From contig NZ_LZLV01000107.1 in the NCBI RefSeq assembly GCF_001673405.1, forward strand, positions 1 through 57,548: 57,548 nt of DNA, read 5' to 3'. The position numbers were made by a program, and so were the translations under genes. The stretch comes from Mycobacterium sp. 1245111.1. GTDB taxonomy: Bacteria; Actinomycetota; Actinomycetes; Mycobacteriales; Mycobacteriaceae. Shown one piece after another: positions 11,107 through 21,638 of the stretch; positions within the stretch are counted from its first letter, which is position 1, and the number at the start of each line of letters is the position of its first letter. The notes beneath the pieces were generated by a model. It was not told where the DNA came from. It saw only the letters and a list, made by a program, of their open reading frames with translations, and did not search any database.

Positions 11107-11616
11107 ATGACAGCTCCGGGCGGCGGTGAGCCCTACCGCGATCAGCCGGGCCCTTGGCAGCCGTACCAGCATCCGCCGGTCGACCCGCAGGCGCCGGTGA
11201 ACTACCCGGAGTACCCCTACCCGTCGCCGTATGGGAGCTATCCCGCACCACCGCCGTACCCGGGCCCGCCTGGTTACCCGAGCCCTCCGCCGTACCCGGG
11301 CGCCTACGACCCGTATCTGGGTTACCAGACGCAGCAGACCAACGGCCTGGCCGTCGCGTCGCTGGTCACCTCGATCGCGGGCGTCGTCTTCGGGATTCCG
11401 CTGGCCATCTTCTGCTACATCGGGTGGTTGATTCCCGTCGTCGGCGCGGTGCTCGGCGGCATTGCGCTTGGCCAGATCAAACAGCGCGGTCAGCAGGGCC
11501 GCGGGATGGCCATCGCGGGGATCGCGATCGGCTCGGCCACCGCGGCGCTACTGGTGCTGTTCATGGTCGTCGCCGCGGCCGCGGCGTTCCATGCGCCGAT
11601 GTTCGGGGTCGTCTAA
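11107..11616 (+). CDS. DUF4190 small membrane protein with Pro/Tyr-rich N-terminus (Rv1233c-like)
   Basis: A 169-residue protein. Residues 1-75 are a proline/tyrosine/glycine-rich low-complexity tail with repeated PPYPG and YPSP motifs. Two hydrophobic helices follow (about 80-115 and 135-165), joined by the GQIKQRGQQGRGMAIAG loop typical of DUF4190. It probably sits in the plasma membrane with the tail in the cytosol. The function is unknown. It converges with the CoA-ester lyase gene, leaving 5 nt. Confidence 0.88.
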   Translation: MTAPGGGEPYRDQPGPWQPYQHPPVDPQAPVNYPEYPYPSPYGSYPAPPPYPGPPGYPSPPPYPGAYDPYLGYQTQQTNGLAVASLVTSIAGVVFGIPLAIFCYIGWLIPVVGAVLGGIALGQIKQRGQQGRGMAIAGIAIGSATAALLVLFMVVAAAAAFHAPMFGVV

Positions 11617-11621
11617 CCGGC

Positions 11622-12593
11622 TCAGCCGGCCGGCGGCTCGAACTTCTCGCCCTGCCGTTGCATGCCCGCCGCGCGTCCCTTTGCGGCAATCACCAGAGCC
11701 ATCTTGCGGCTGGCCTCGTCGAGCATCTCGTCGCCGAGCATCACCGCGCCGCGGGCGCCGCCGGCCGCCGAGGTGTGCCACTCGTAGGCCTCCAGGATCA
11801 ATTCCGCGTGATCGTAATCGGCCTGCCGCGGGCTGAAGATCTCGTTGCCCGCGGCGATCTGGTCCGGATGCAGCACCCACTTGCCGTCGTAGCCCAACGC
11901 CGCCGATCGCCCGGCCACCCGCCGGAATGCTTCGGTGTCACGCACTTTCAGATACGGCCCGTCGATGGCGGCCTTCCCGTGCGCACGGGCGGCCACCAGG
12001 ATCGTCATCAGCACGTGGTGGTACGCGTCGCCCTCGGTGTAACCCTCGGGCTGCTCGCCGACCACCAGGGTGCGGGTGTTCAGGTTCGCCATCAGGTCCG
12101 CCGGTCCCAGCACCAACGCATGCACCCGCGGCACCGCGGCGATCGCGTTGATGTTCGTCAGACCGCGGGCGTCTTCGATCTGCGCGTCGATGCCGATCTC
12201 ACCGACCGGCAGCCCGTGCACCGTCTCCAATTGGGTCAGCAACAGGTCGAGCGCCTGAACATGCGACACGTCAGACACTTTCGGCAGCACCACCACGTCG
12301 AGCCTGGCGTCGGGCGCCGCGCCGACGGCGGAGACCACCTCGATCAGGTCGGCGTGCGTCCACGGCGACGTCCAGTCGTTGACCCGCACCCCGCGCAACT
12401 GCTCAGCCCAGCCGGGCGCGGCGAGCGCGGCGGCCACCCGGCCGCGGGCCTCGGCCTTGGCGTCCGGCGCGACGGCGTCCTCGAGGTCGAGGAAGACCTC
12501 GTCGGCCGGAAGGCCTTTGGACTTGTCGATCATCTTCTGGCTACTACCTGGCACGGACAGACACGTGCGACGGGGCCGGTACGCGTTGTTCAC
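11622..12593 (-). CDS. HpcH/HpaI aldolase / citrate-lyase beta-like CoA-ester lyase
   Basis: A 323-residue TIM-barrel lyase of the CitE/malyl-CoA lyase group. It has the N-terminal RRTCLSVPGSS, the metal-acid DLEDAV near 37-42, QIEDARGL with the second metal acid and GKWVLHPDQI near the end. Members cleave or form CoA esters such as malyl-CoA or citramalyl-CoA. The exact substrate cannot be decided, though malyl-CoA or methylmalyl-CoA lyase fits the length. The GTG start has an AGGAG-like site upstream. It is divergent from the MgtE-N gene, with 23 nt between start codons. Confidence 0.85.
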   Translation of the reverse strand: MNNAYRPRRTCLSVPGSSQKMIDKSKGLPADEVFLDLEDAVAPDAKAEARGRVAAALAAPGWAEQLRGVRVNDWTSPWTHADLIEVVSAVGAAPDARLDVVVLPKVSDVSHVQALDLLLTQLETVHGLPVGEIGIDAQIEDARGLTNINAIAAVPRVHALVLGPADLMANLNTRTLVVGEQPEGYTEGDAYHHVLMTILVAARAHGKAAIDGPYLKVRDTEAFRRVAGRSAALGYDGKWVLHPDQIAAGNEIFSPRQADYDHAELILEAYEWHTSAAGGARGAVMLGDEMLDEASRKMALVIAAKGRAAGMQRQGEKFEPPAG

Positions 12594-12603
12594 ACCTCAC
12601 TCC

Positions 12604-12609
12604 TACCCT
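12604..12609 (+). promoter_or_regulatory. -10 box of a leaderless transcript
   Basis: TACCCT is followed by 7 nt and the ATG at 12617. The site lies inside the 23-nt gap between divergent genes, so the two promoters must overlap. Confidence 0.5.
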
Positions 12610-12616
12610 TTGAACC

Positions 12617-13912
12617 ATGGCCTCGATCAACAGGGTGTACGCCGCGCGGCTGGCGCGAATGCAGGTCCTGGGCCCAATGGGCGAGGCCCTCGGCCGAGTT
12701 CGCGACGTCGTGGTCAGCATCAGCATCGTTCGCCAGCAGCCTCGCGTTCTCGGACTTGTCGTCGAAATGGCCTCGCGCCGAAGGATTTTCGTACCGATAC
12801 TGCGGGTCTCGGCCATCGAGCCGAACGCGGTGACACTCAACACCAACAACGTCTCGATGCTGCGGTTCGAGCAGCGTCCCGGCGAAGTCCTGGTGCTGGG
12901 CCAGATCGTCGACACCAAGGTGCGGGTCACCGACCCCGAACTGCCCGAGCTGGCCGACACCGACGTCGTCGTCACCGACCTCGGTCTCGAGCAGGCCCGG
13001 ACCCGCGACTGGATGGTCACCCGGGTGTCGGTGCGGGTGCCCCGACGGCTCGGGCGGCGTAGCACCACCCACATCGTCGGCTGGCGCAACGTGCAGGGGC
13101 TGACCCCGTCGGCGCTGGCCATGCCCGGCCAGGCCGTCGCGCAGCTGCTGCATCAATTCGAGAAGTGGCGGCCGATCGAGGTGGCCGACGCGGTGCGCGA
13201 GCTGCCGGCGAAACGGCGCCACGAGGTGATCGCGGCGCTCGACAACGACCGGCTGGCCGACATCCTGCAGGAGCTGCCCGAGGACGAGCAGGCCGAGCTG
13301 CTGATGCAGTTGGGTGACGAACGGGCGGCCGACGTCCTCGAGGAGATGGATCCCGACGACGCCGCCGACCTGCTCGGCACGATGACGCCGACGCTGGCCG
13401 AGCGGCTGCTGCGGCAGATGGACCCTGAAGACTCCGACCCGGTGCGACGGCTGTTGAAGCACTCCCCCGACACCGCGGGCGGGCTGATGACCTCCGAGCC
13501 GGTGGTGTTGACGCCGGACACGTCGGTCGCCGAGGCGCTGGCCCGCGTTCGCGATCCCGACCTGACGCCGGCGTTGGCGTCGCTGGTGCTAGTGGTCCGG
13601 CCGCCGACGGCGACCCCGACCGGCCAGTACCTGGGTTGCGTGGCGATCCAGCGGCTGCTGCGTGAACCGCCGTCGATGCTGGTCGGCGGCATCGTCGACG
13701 CCGACCTGCCGTGGCTGGAGCCCGACACGTCGCTGGCCATGCTCACCCGCTACTTCGCCGCCTACAACCTGGTCTGCGGGCCTGTGGTCGACGCGCAGCA
13801 CCATCTGCTGGGCGCGGTGACCGTGGACGACGTGCTCGACCATCTGCTGCCGCACGATTGGCGCGACACCACCGAAGAACCGGCGCTGGGCACCGCGGGA
13901 GGCCAGGCATGA
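12617..13912 (+). CDS. MgtE N-domain / CBS-domain protein lacking a membrane channel (Rv1232c-like)
   Basis: A 431-residue soluble protein. Residues 1-150 form a PRC-barrel-like beta-rich region. A helical MgtE N-terminal superhelix follows at about 170-275, with repeated ADVLEEMDPDDAADLL-type units, and then a CBS pair from about 285 containing GGLMTSEPVVL. In MgtE channels these domains sense cytosolic Mg2+, but no transmembrane domain follows here. The ATGA overlap with the next gene, a small membrane protein, suggests the two act together. Confidence 0.88.
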   Translation: MASINRVYAARLARMQVLGPMGEALGRVRDVVVSISIVRQQPRVLGLVVEMASRRRIFVPILRVSAIEPNAVTLNTNNVSMLRFEQRPGEVLVLGQIVDTKVRVTDPELPELADTDVVVTDLGLEQARTRDWMVTRVSVRVPRRLGRRSTTHIVGWRNVQGLTPSALAMPGQAVAQLLHQFEKWRPIEVADAVRELPAKRRHEVIAALDNDRLADILQELPEDEQAELLMQLGDERAADVLEEMDPDDAADLLGTMTPTLAERLLRQMDPEDSDPVRRLLKHSPDTAGGLMTSEPVVLTPDTSVAEALARVRDPDLTPALASLVLVVRPPTATPTGQYLGCVAIQRLLREPPSMLVGGIVDADLPWLEPDTSLAMLTRYFAAYNLVCGPVVDAQHHLLGAVTVDDVLDHLLPHDWRDTTEEPALGTAGGQA

Positions 13913-14454
13913 GCAAGTCCGCGCCACCGCGCTCGCGGCTCTACGAGCCACGCATCTCGCGGCTGTCGGCGCCGCGGCTGGACTCCGAAGCCGTCGGCCA
14001 GTTCACCGAGTCGATTGCCCGCTTCTTCGGCACCGGCAGCTACCTGCTGATCCAGACGATTGTGGTGGCGGTGTGGATCATGCTCAACGTCTTCGCGGTG
14101 GGCCTGCGCTGGGATCCGTACCCGTTTATCCTGCTCAACCTGGCGTTTTCGACGCAGGCCGCCTACGCCGCGCCGCTGATTTTGCTGGCCCAGAACCGCC
14201 AGGAGAACCGCGACCGGGTCGCGCTGGAGCAAGACCGGCGACGCGCCGAGGAAACCAAGGCCGACACCGAATACCTGGCCCGCGAACTCGCCGCGCTGCG
14301 GCTGGCGATCGGCGACGTCGCAAAGACGCGCGAACACCTGCGCCGCGAGCTGGAAGACCTGCACGGACTGCTGGAAGGGCGACTGCCCGAAGGGTCCGGT
14401 AGCCGCGCCGACATCGACGGCGACTCAGAAAGACGCGCCGCCTCGTCTAATTGA
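13909..14454 (+). CDS. DUF1003 membrane protein (Rv1231c-like)
   Basis: A 181-residue DUF1003 protein. Two hydrophobic helices (about 45-65 and 75-100) contain the family segments SIARFFGTGSYLLIQT and NRQENRDR. A charged, probably coiled-coil tail (about 105-165) is followed by an acidic end. The function of the family is unknown; it is often linked to cation-transport genes. Its start overlaps the stop of the MgtE-N/CBS protein by 4 nt, so the pair is co-translated. Confidence 0.87.
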   Translation: MSKSAPPRSRLYEPRISRLSAPRLDSEAVGQFTESIARFFGTGSYLLIQTIVVAVWIMLNVFAVGLRWDPYPFILLNLAFSTQAAYAAPLILLAQNRQENRDRVALEQDRRRAEETKADTEYLARELAALRLAIGDVAKTREHLRRELEDLHGLLEGRLPEGSGSRADIDGDSERRAASSN

Positions 14455-14525
14455 CACATATGCGCTGACGCGGTGTTTTCACAGGCAGAGACTCCGCCAT
14501 TGTTGTCACCGGAGCCACCGGCGTT

Positions 14526-16097
14526 ATGTATGGTGACCTAGTTCACGAGGCTCACGCGGTAATCGCGGGCCCCACAACGCTCGAGGACGAGGCGGGTCGA
14601 GTGCGGGTAGGGGAACGCTCGGGCGTACGGCCAGCCCTTGCAACCATGCGGCAGCGGGTACTCCGTGCGCCAAAAGCCCCGAAAATGCCTGCCGCCGTTG
14701 CCAATACGGCGTCAAGCGTGCGCGACGCCGCGGTTCGCGCAGCGGAGGCCGTCAGGATTCCGGTGGCACTGGCCGCCATCGCGGCAACCTCGCAGTCCGT
14801 CAGCGCGTCCGTCCAGCAAACTCTGACGCGCACCGGAAAGTCGCCGGCGTTCGGCGTGGCGATGATCGCCTGCCTGATCTACCCCAGCGTCGACGGCGCC
14901 GGCGCCCCGCCGTTTCCGTTGGCCAAATCGACAGTGCACGACGCCGCGATCACCCCGGTCGCGGCCGTCGCGCGGGCCTCGACCGATCCGACCGGCCCGC
15001 TGGTGGTTGCCGTCGAGCACCCGAAGATCGGCTTCCATATCGGCGAAGCCGCCGCATCCGCTCCCCCGCCGACGCTCGTGGTCAATAGCCCAGGTGCGCT
15101 GGGCATTCCCGCGGTCGCGTTGACCGCGTACCGCAACGCCGAGCGGATGATGGCCGTCACGGACCCGGGTTGTGGCATCAGCTGGAACCTGCTTGCCGGA
15201 ATCGGTCGCATCGAGTCGGGGCACGCCAGCGGTGGCGCCACCGACGCCCGTGGCACCGCGGTCCGGCCTATCTACGGGCCGACCCTGGACGGCACGCTGC
15301 CCGGCAACGAGGTGGTGGTCCAAAGCACCACCGCCGGACGCGTCGCCTACGCCCGCGCGATGGGGCCGATGCAGTTCCTGCCGGGCACCTGGGCGCGCTA
15401 CGCCTCCGACGGTGACGGCGACGGGGTGGCCGATCCGCAGAACCTGTACGACGCCACCTTGGCCGCCGCCCGCTACCTGTGCAGCGGCAACCTGAACCTG
15501 CGCGACCAGCAGCAGGTGCTGGCGTCGATCCTGCGCTACAACAACTCGATGCCGTACGCCCAAAACGTGCTGGGCTGGGCGGCGGCCTACGCCACCGGCG
15601 TCATCCCGGTCGACCTGCCGCCGATCACCGGGCCGCCGCCACCGCTGGGCGACGCCCACCTGGAGAACGCCGAAGGCCTCGGGCCGAACCTGCCGCTGAA
15701 CATGCACGGCCTGTCACCGGCTGACCCGATGGCGCGGACACCGCTGATCGACCTCAGCGGCAACCCCGGCAACGGTCAGCCATGGTCGGCGCAGGGGCCG
15801 GTCGGCTACGGCCCATCCTGCACGGTGATCTGCATCGGCGACCAAGGTCCCGGTCCCATCCAGAGTTTCAACACCCCGCCGCTTAACGCTTTGGCGCCGC
15901 AAGGCCCGCCCGGTCTGGTGCCGCCGCAGGTCGCGCCCGCGTTCTTGCCGCCGCAGGCGCCCGCGTTCTTGCCGCCACAGGCGCCTGCGCCCATCGCCGC
16001 GCCTCCGCCTCCTGCCGTGGTGCCGCCAGTCGCGCCCCCGCCTGCCGCTTCTGAATTACCGCCGCCGACCGGCCGACCGCCCGGCCCCCCGGCCTGA
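14526..16097 (+). CDS. Secreted lytic transglycosylase with proline-rich tail (Rv1230c-like)
   Basis: A 523-residue peptidoglycan lytic transglycosylase. After a long N-terminal region with a hydrophobic export helix near 110-125, the catalytic domain (about 200-365) shows GIGRIESGHASGG with the catalytic Glu, then GPMQFLPGTW and DPQNLYDATLAAARYLCSG, typical of the MltB/SLT group. The last 150 residues are Pro/Ala-rich and contain the repeat QAPAFLPP. The start is uncertain; an ATG at 14646 or a GTG at 14602 are alternatives. The enzyme would cleave glycan strands during wall remodelling. Confidence 0.85.
   Translation: MYGDLVHEAHAVIAGPTTLEDEAGRVRVGERSGVRPALATMRQRVLRAPKAPKMPAAVANTASSVRDAAVRAAEAVRIPVALAAIAATSQSVSASVQQTLTRTGKSPAFGVAMIACLIYPSVDGAGAPPFPLAKSTVHDAAITPVAAVARASTDPTGPLVVAVEHPKIGFHIGEAAASAPPPTLVVNSPGALGIPAVALTAYRNAERMMAVTDPGCGISWNLLAGIGRIESGHASGGATDARGTAVRPIYGPTLDGTLPGNEVVVQSTTAGRVAYARAMGPMQFLPGTWARYASDGDGDGVADPQNLYDATLAAARYLCSGNLNLRDQQQVLASILRYNNSMPYAQNVLGWAAAYATGVIPVDLPPITGPPPPLGDAHLENAEGLGPNLPLNMHGLSPADPMARTPLIDLSGNPGNGQPWSAQGPVGYGPSCTVICIGDQGPGPIQSFNTPPLNALAPQGPPGLVPPQVAPAFLPPQAPAFLPPQAPAPIAAPPPPAVVPPVAPPPAASELPPPTGRPPGPPA
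15933..15980 (+). repeat. 24-bp tandem repeat, two copies
   Basis: Two 24-bp units at 15933-15956 and 15957-15980, differing at one base, encode APAFLPPQ twice inside the proline-rich tail of the lytic transglycosylase. A third partial unit follows. Copy number is likely to vary between strains. Confidence 0.75.
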
Positions 16098-16183
16098 CCG
16101 GCCGTTTCTGCCCGTCACACGCGTCGCCGTTGCTGATGGTGCCGCTCCGCAGCGGGCCGTCTCGGCCCGCGTCGTCACAGCAC

Positions 16184-16189
16184 TAGACT
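16184..16189 (+). promoter_or_regulatory. -10 box of a leaderless mrp transcript
   Basis: TAGACT ends 5 nt before the GTG at 16195 and 8 nt before the ATG at 16198. No ribosome site is present, consistent with leaderless initiation. Confidence 0.5.
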
Positions 16190-16194
16190 CGGCG

Positions 16195-17328
16195 GTGATG
16201 TCTGATTCGACCGCAAGCATTCGCGCCGCGCTGGCCAAGGTGATCGATCCCGAGCTGCGCCGTCCCATCACCGAGCTCGGGATGGTCAAAAGCATCGAGG
16301 TGGACCCCGGCGGCGACGTGCACGTCGAGATCTACCTGACCACGGCCGCGTGTCCGAAGAAGACCGAAATCAGCGACCGGGTGCGCCAAGCCGTCGCCGA
16401 CGTACCGGGCACCGGCGCCGTCAAGGTCAGCCTCGACGTGATGAACGACGAGCAGCGCACCGAGTTGCGCAAGCAGTTGCGCGGCGACTCGCGCGAGCCG
16501 GTCATCCCGTTCGCCCAGCCCGGATCGCTGACCCGGGTGTACGCGATCGCCTCCGGCAAAGGCGGCGTCGGCAAGTCGACGGTGACGGTCAACCTGGCCG
16601 CGGCGATGGCCGCGCGCGGGATCTCGGTCGGCCTGCTCGACGCCGACATCCACGGCCACTCGATCCCACGAATGATGGGCACCACCGACCGACCCACCCA
16701 GGTGGAGTCGATGATCCTGCCGCCGATCGCGCACGAGGTGAAGGTCATCTCCATCGCGCAGTTCACCAAGGAAAACACCCCGGTGGTGTGGCGCGGGCCG
16801 ATGCTGCACCGGGCGCTGCAGCAGTTCCTGGCCGACGTGTACTGGGGCGATCTGGACGTGCTGTTGCTCGACCTGCCGCCGGGCACCGGCGACATCGCGA
16901 TCTCGGTCGCCCAGCTGATCCCGAACGCCGAAATCATCGTTGTGACAACGCCGCAAGTTGCCGCGGCCGAAGTCGCCGAGCGGGCCGGCAGCATCGCGCT
17001 GCAGACCAAACAGCGCGTGGTCGGCGTGGTGGAGAACATGTCCGGGCTGTTGCTGCCGGACGGTTCGACGATGCAGGTGTTTGGCGAGGGCGGCGGCGCT
17101 CAGGTCGCCGAACGACTGACCCGCGCGATGGGCGCCGATGTGCCGCTGCTGGGCCAGATTCCGCTGGACCCGGCGCTGGTGGCCGCGGGCGACGCCGGAG
17201 TGCCGGTGGTGCTCAGCGCGCCGGACTCGCCGGTCGGCAAGGAGTTGCAGAGCGTGGCCGACGGCTTGTCGGCTCGGCGCCGCGGCTTGGCCGGCATGTC
17301 ACTGGGATTGGACACCAGCCGACACTGA
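16195..17328 (+). CDS. mrp: Mrp/ApbC-family P-loop ATPase, Fe-S cluster carrier
   Basis: A 377-residue protein. An N-terminal MIP18/DUF59 domain (about 5-85, with TTAACPKKTEI) is joined to a NBP35-type ATPase with the deviant Walker A GKGGVGKST near 120-128, LLDADIHGHS and LLLDLPPGTGD. Mrp proteins deliver Fe-S clusters to apoproteins. It starts at GTG 16195 or the adjacent ATG 16198. It converges with tatB, leaving 57 nt in which I see no clear terminator. Confidence 0.93.
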   Translation: MMSDSTASIRAALAKVIDPELRRPITELGMVKSIEVDPGGDVHVEIYLTTAACPKKTEISDRVRQAVADVPGTGAVKVSLDVMNDEQRTELRKQLRGDSREPVIPFAQPGSLTRVYAIASGKGGVGKSTVTVNLAAAMAARGISVGLLDADIHGHSIPRMMGTTDRPTQVESMILPPIAHEVKVISIAQFTKENTPVVWRGPMLHRALQQFLADVYWGDLDVLLLDLPPGTGDIAISVAQLIPNAEIIVVTTPQVAAAEVAERAGSIALQTKQRVVGVVENMSGLLLPDGSTMQVFGEGGGAQVAERLTRAMGADVPLLGQIPLDPALVAAGDAGVPVVLSAPDSPVGKELQSVADGLSARRRGLAGMSLGLDTSRH

Positions 17329-17385
17329 GCTCAGGCGACTATGTCCGGCTCCTCCTCATCGCTGCGCTCTGCATCGGTCACCGGA

Positions 17386-17783
17386 CTAGGTCGCGTCGGT
17401 GTCGAACGGCGCCGGCCCACTGACCGGCTGCGTCGACGGCGGTGGCGTAACCGGTTGCTGCGCAATGTGTTCCGCGGGGCCGCCGATCGGCCGGTCGAAC
17501 GCCCTGAACAGAGAGTCGTCGCCGTCCAGCAGATGCTTGGTCAGCGCCGCCCGCGGCGTCATGCTGCGCAGCTTCTGCAACTCCGAGAGCGGCTCGCGCA
17601 GGTCGTCGAACTCCGGGCCCATGTCCTCGCGCAGTTGGGTCGTCATGCCGCTGAGGTAGTCGCGGGCCTGCCGCAGTGCGGTGGACGTCCACCGGATCGC
17701 GCCGGGCAGGCGTTCGGGGCCGAGCACCACCAGGCCGACCACGATGAGGACCAGGATCTCACCCCAGCCGACATTGGCGAACA

Positions 17784-17784
<1 letters not shown>
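17386..17784 (-). CDS. tatB: TatB, twin-arginine translocase subunit
   Basis: A 132-residue TatB. The single N-terminal membrane helix (about 5-22) ends in the [10 protein letters not shown] hinge, then comes an amphipathic helix ([12 protein letters not shown]) and a Pro-rich tail. TatB binds signal peptides of folded substrates with TatC. The GTG start shares one base with the htrA stop (TAGTG), so it is the last gene of the sigE-rseA-htrA-tatB run, as in M. tuberculosis (Rv1224). Confidence 0.93.
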
Positions 17785-19301
<1,517 letters not shown>

Positions 19302-19369
19302 CTAAACACACGAGCGCTATGGATTCGAGCACGGCGCCGCGCACCGGCTTGGGCAAACTGGTAACCACC

Positions 19370-19831
19370 CTACCGAGGCTCTGGGCGATCGCGCCTGCTG
19401 CCGTCGGAGAATCGATCGCGCATCGTGGGCGGTTCCCCACGGTGCGGCGGCGGGCCGCTGTTGCCTCGTGTGCCGGGGTCGCGCTGCCCGGATTCCGTTT
19501 CGTCCTCGGGCGCGCAGTGCGGGATCTGGGACAGCAATCCCAGCAGCGCGTTGGGGACCCGGATCGGGTGTGAGTCGCGCAGTGCGGCGCGGGCCCGCCG
19601 GTGGCCGTCTACTTCGGCGGCGCACTCCGGGCACAGCGAGATGTGGTGCGCGGCGCGCAGGTGCGCGTTCATCCGCAACTCGCCGTCGACGAACGCGGAG
19701 ATGGCCTCGATCGACAGATGCTCGGTGGAGCCGAATTGCCGGGGCGCGCCCACCGGCGCATCGCTCTGCGAGGCGAACTGGGTGGGTAGCCAGGAGAAGG
19801 CTCGGCGGAACACGTGTCCCCGCTCGACCAT
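19370..19831 (-). CDS. rseA: RseA, zinc-type anti-sigma factor for SigE
   Basis: A 153-residue anti-sigma factor. The zinc-associated motif His63-x3-Cys67-x2-Cys70 (HISLCPEC) is intact, preceded by LSIEAISAFVDGELR. A disordered Pro/Gly/Arg-rich tail replaces a membrane anchor, as in Rv1222. It should bind SigE in reducing conditions. The ATG at 19831 has a GAGGAG site upstream. A longer in-frame extension to 19909 is unlikely because the known proteins begin close to GHVFRRAFSW. Confidence 0.92.
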   Translation of the reverse strand: MVERGHVFRRAFSWLPTQFASQSDAPVGAPRQFGSTEHLSIEAISAFVDGELRMNAHLRAAHHISLCPECAAEVDGHRRARAALRDSHPIRVPNALLGLLSQIPHCAPEDETESGQRDPGTRGNSGPPPHRGEPPTMRDRFSDGSRRDRPEPR

Positions 19832-19936
19832 CACCAGCTCCTCTCGGTATCGCGTCAGGTGTCGCGGCACTACCTCGAATGTAGCGCGCCGACCGATACC
19901 GAACACCAATGAACAGCCGTTGAGGCTGCGTGTCTT

Positions 19937-20689
19937 TTAGCTCTCAGCAGCCACGGAGCTGTCCGAGTGCGCGGCCAGATAGTCGCGCAGCGCTTGGCGC
20001 CCGCGGTGGATCCGGCTACGCACGGTTCCCAGCTTGACGCCCAGCGTGGCGCCGATTTCCTCGTAAGACAGCCCTTCGATGTCACACAGGACGACCGCGG
20101 CACGGAATTCCGGCGGTAGCGAGTCCAGCGCCGCCTGCAGGTCAGGACCCAGCCGCGCGTCGTGGTAGATCTCTTCCGGGTTGGGCTCGTCGGCCGGCAC
20201 CCGGTCGTAGTCGTCGGGCAGCGCTTCCATCCGCACACGGCCGCGACGCCGCACCATGTCCAGAAACAGGTTGGTGGTGATGCGGTGCAGCCAGCCTTCG
20301 AAGGTGCCCGGTTGGTAGTTCTGCACCGAACGGAACACTCGAATGAAGGTTTCCTGGGTCAAGTCTTCGGCGTCGTGCTGATTGCCGGAGAGGCGGTAGG
20401 CCAGCCGGTAGACTCGGTCGGCGTGCTGGCGAACCAGCTCGTCCCACGACGGCATCGCCGTCTTGTCGCCGGTCGCGTCGAACACCGCGGTGCCGTACGG
20501 CTCGTCGGCGGGCTCGACCCAGTCAGCGTCGCGGTACTGCTCGGGGTGCGACATGCTGGACGGGCTCATCAGGGTGGTGATGTTGAAATCCTCCGGGTTC
20601 AGACTGCCGTCGAAACTAGGCAATTCATCACCGCGCGCAACGCGAAATTTGCGGGATGTATTCCCGGACCAGCGGCCTCCACGCTCCAT
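19937..20689 (-). CDS. sigE: ECF sigma factor SigE
   Basis: About 250 residues. A variable N-terminus (about 75 residues) precedes sigma region 2 ([33 protein letters not shown]) and region 4 ([41 protein letters not shown]). It drives the envelope, oxidative and heat-stress regulon. I chose the ATG at 20689 (MERGGRWSG). A longer form to 20791 is possible, and the M. tuberculosis gene is known for alternative starts. Its extreme C-terminus is shorter than in H37Rv. It is divergent from the methyltransferase gene. Confidence 0.93.
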   Translation of the reverse strand: MERGGRWSGNTSRKFRVARGDELPSFDGSLNPEDFNITTLMSPSSMSHPEQYRDADWVEPADEPYGTAVFDATGDKTAMPSWDELVRQHADRVYRLAYRLSGNQHDAEDLTQETFIRVFRSVQNYQPGTFEGWLHRITTNLFLDMVRRRGRVRMEALPDDYDRVPADEPNPEEIYHDARLGPDLQAALDSLPPEFRAAVVLCDIEGLSYEEIGATLGVKLGTVRSRIHRGRQALRDYLAAHSDSSVAAES

Positions 20690-20864
20690 GGGAGATACCG
20701 TCGTCCATCGGCGTGTGTGCGGTATGTGATCGCACTGAGCTTTGGCTAAGAACTGCTCCGGCACCCGCGTTGCGCTGCGCATATCGATCACATCACGTTT
20801 CGATCACACCGATTCGTTGAGCGTGTCGCGGGCCCGCCTGAGCGCCCCGGGCGGCCGTTGGACT

Positions 20865-20870
20865 TACGCT
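20865..20870 (+). promoter_or_regulatory. -10 box of a leaderless transcript
   Basis: TACGCT is followed by 6 nt and the ATG at 20877, with no ribosome site. The same hexamer at the same spacing occurs before dapE. Confidence 0.5.
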
Positions 20871-20876
20871 CACGCC

Positions 20877-21542
20877 ATGGCCACGACCGACCACACGCCC
20901 GGCCCGCCGGCGAAGAGTCTGGCCGAGTCCCTCTCGGAGCACGCCGAAGGTTCGATTTCCGAAGACGCCGTGCTGCAGGCCGCCCGCGACCGCGCCGCCG
21001 ACATCGGCGCCGGCGCCATCACACCGGCCGTTGGGGCGCTGCTCAGCCTGCTGGCCAAGCTCAGCGGCGGTAAGGCCGTCGTCGAGGTAGGCACCGGCGC
21101 CGGGGTGAGCGGCCTGTGGTTGATCTCCGGCATGAGCGACGACGGCGTGCTGACCACGATCGACATCGAGCCCGAGCACCAGCGGATCGCCAAAGAGGCG
21201 TTCGCCGACGGCGGCATCGGCCCGTCGCGGACCCGGTTGATCAGCGGCCGCGCCCAGGAAGTCCTGACCCGGCTGGCCGACGACTCCTACGACCTGGTGT
21301 TCATCGACGCCGACCCGCTCGACCAGCCCGACTACGTGGTCGAGGGGGTGCGACTGCTGCGTTCGGGCGGCGTGATCGTCGTGCACGGGGCGGCGGCAGG
21401 CGGACGGGCCGGCGACCCGGCAGCCCACGACGCCGAGGTGGCCGCGGTGCGCGAGGCGGCACGGCTGATCGCCGAGAACGAGCTGCTCACCCCGGCATTG
21501 GTGCCGCTCGGCAACGGCCTGCTGGCCGCCGTGCGCGACTAG
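20877..21542 (+). CDS. SAM-dependent O-methyltransferase (Rv1220c-like)
   Basis: A 221-residue class I methyltransferase of the COMT/caffeoyl-CoA type. The SAM-binding [11 protein letters not shown] begins near residue 68, with TIDIEPEHQ and FIDADP following. The substrate is unknown. I chose the ATG at 20877 rather than an upstream in-frame start at 20742 because the protein then has family length and starts directly behind a -10 box. It is divergent from sigE, across a 187-nt gap that must hold the sigE promoters. Confidence 0.9.
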   Translation: MATTDHTPGPPAKSLAESLSEHAEGSISEDAVLQAARDRAADIGAGAITPAVGALLSLLAKLSGGKAVVEVGTGAGVSGLWLISGMSDDGVLTTIDIEPEHQRIAKEAFADGGIGPSRTRLISGRAQEVLTRLADDSYDLVFIDADPLDQPDYVVEGVRLLRSGGVIVVHGAAAGGRAGDPAAHDAEVAAVREAARLIAENELLTPALVPLGNGLLAAVRD

Positions 21543-21592
21543 GTTCGCAACCCCTCTCAGAAATTGGAGACGCATTCGTGCGGGATGGATGC

Positions 21593-21638
21593 TTGACGTT
21601 CGCCTGAACGAGTGTTTAGTCTTCTGAACATGCGTTCA
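21593..21638 (+). promoter_or_regulatory. Promoter and TetR operator of the raaS-ABC operon
   Basis: A -35 TTGACG (21593-21598), 18-nt spacer and -10 TAGTCT (21617-21622) stand 7 nt before the ATG at 21630. Laid over them is an imperfect 34-nt dyad, 21605-21638, with arms TGAACGAGTGTTTAG and, on the other strand, TGAACGCATGTTCAG (12 of 15 identical). Binding would cover the -10 box and start codon, so the TetR gene behind it is very probably self-repressed. Confidence 0.75.
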
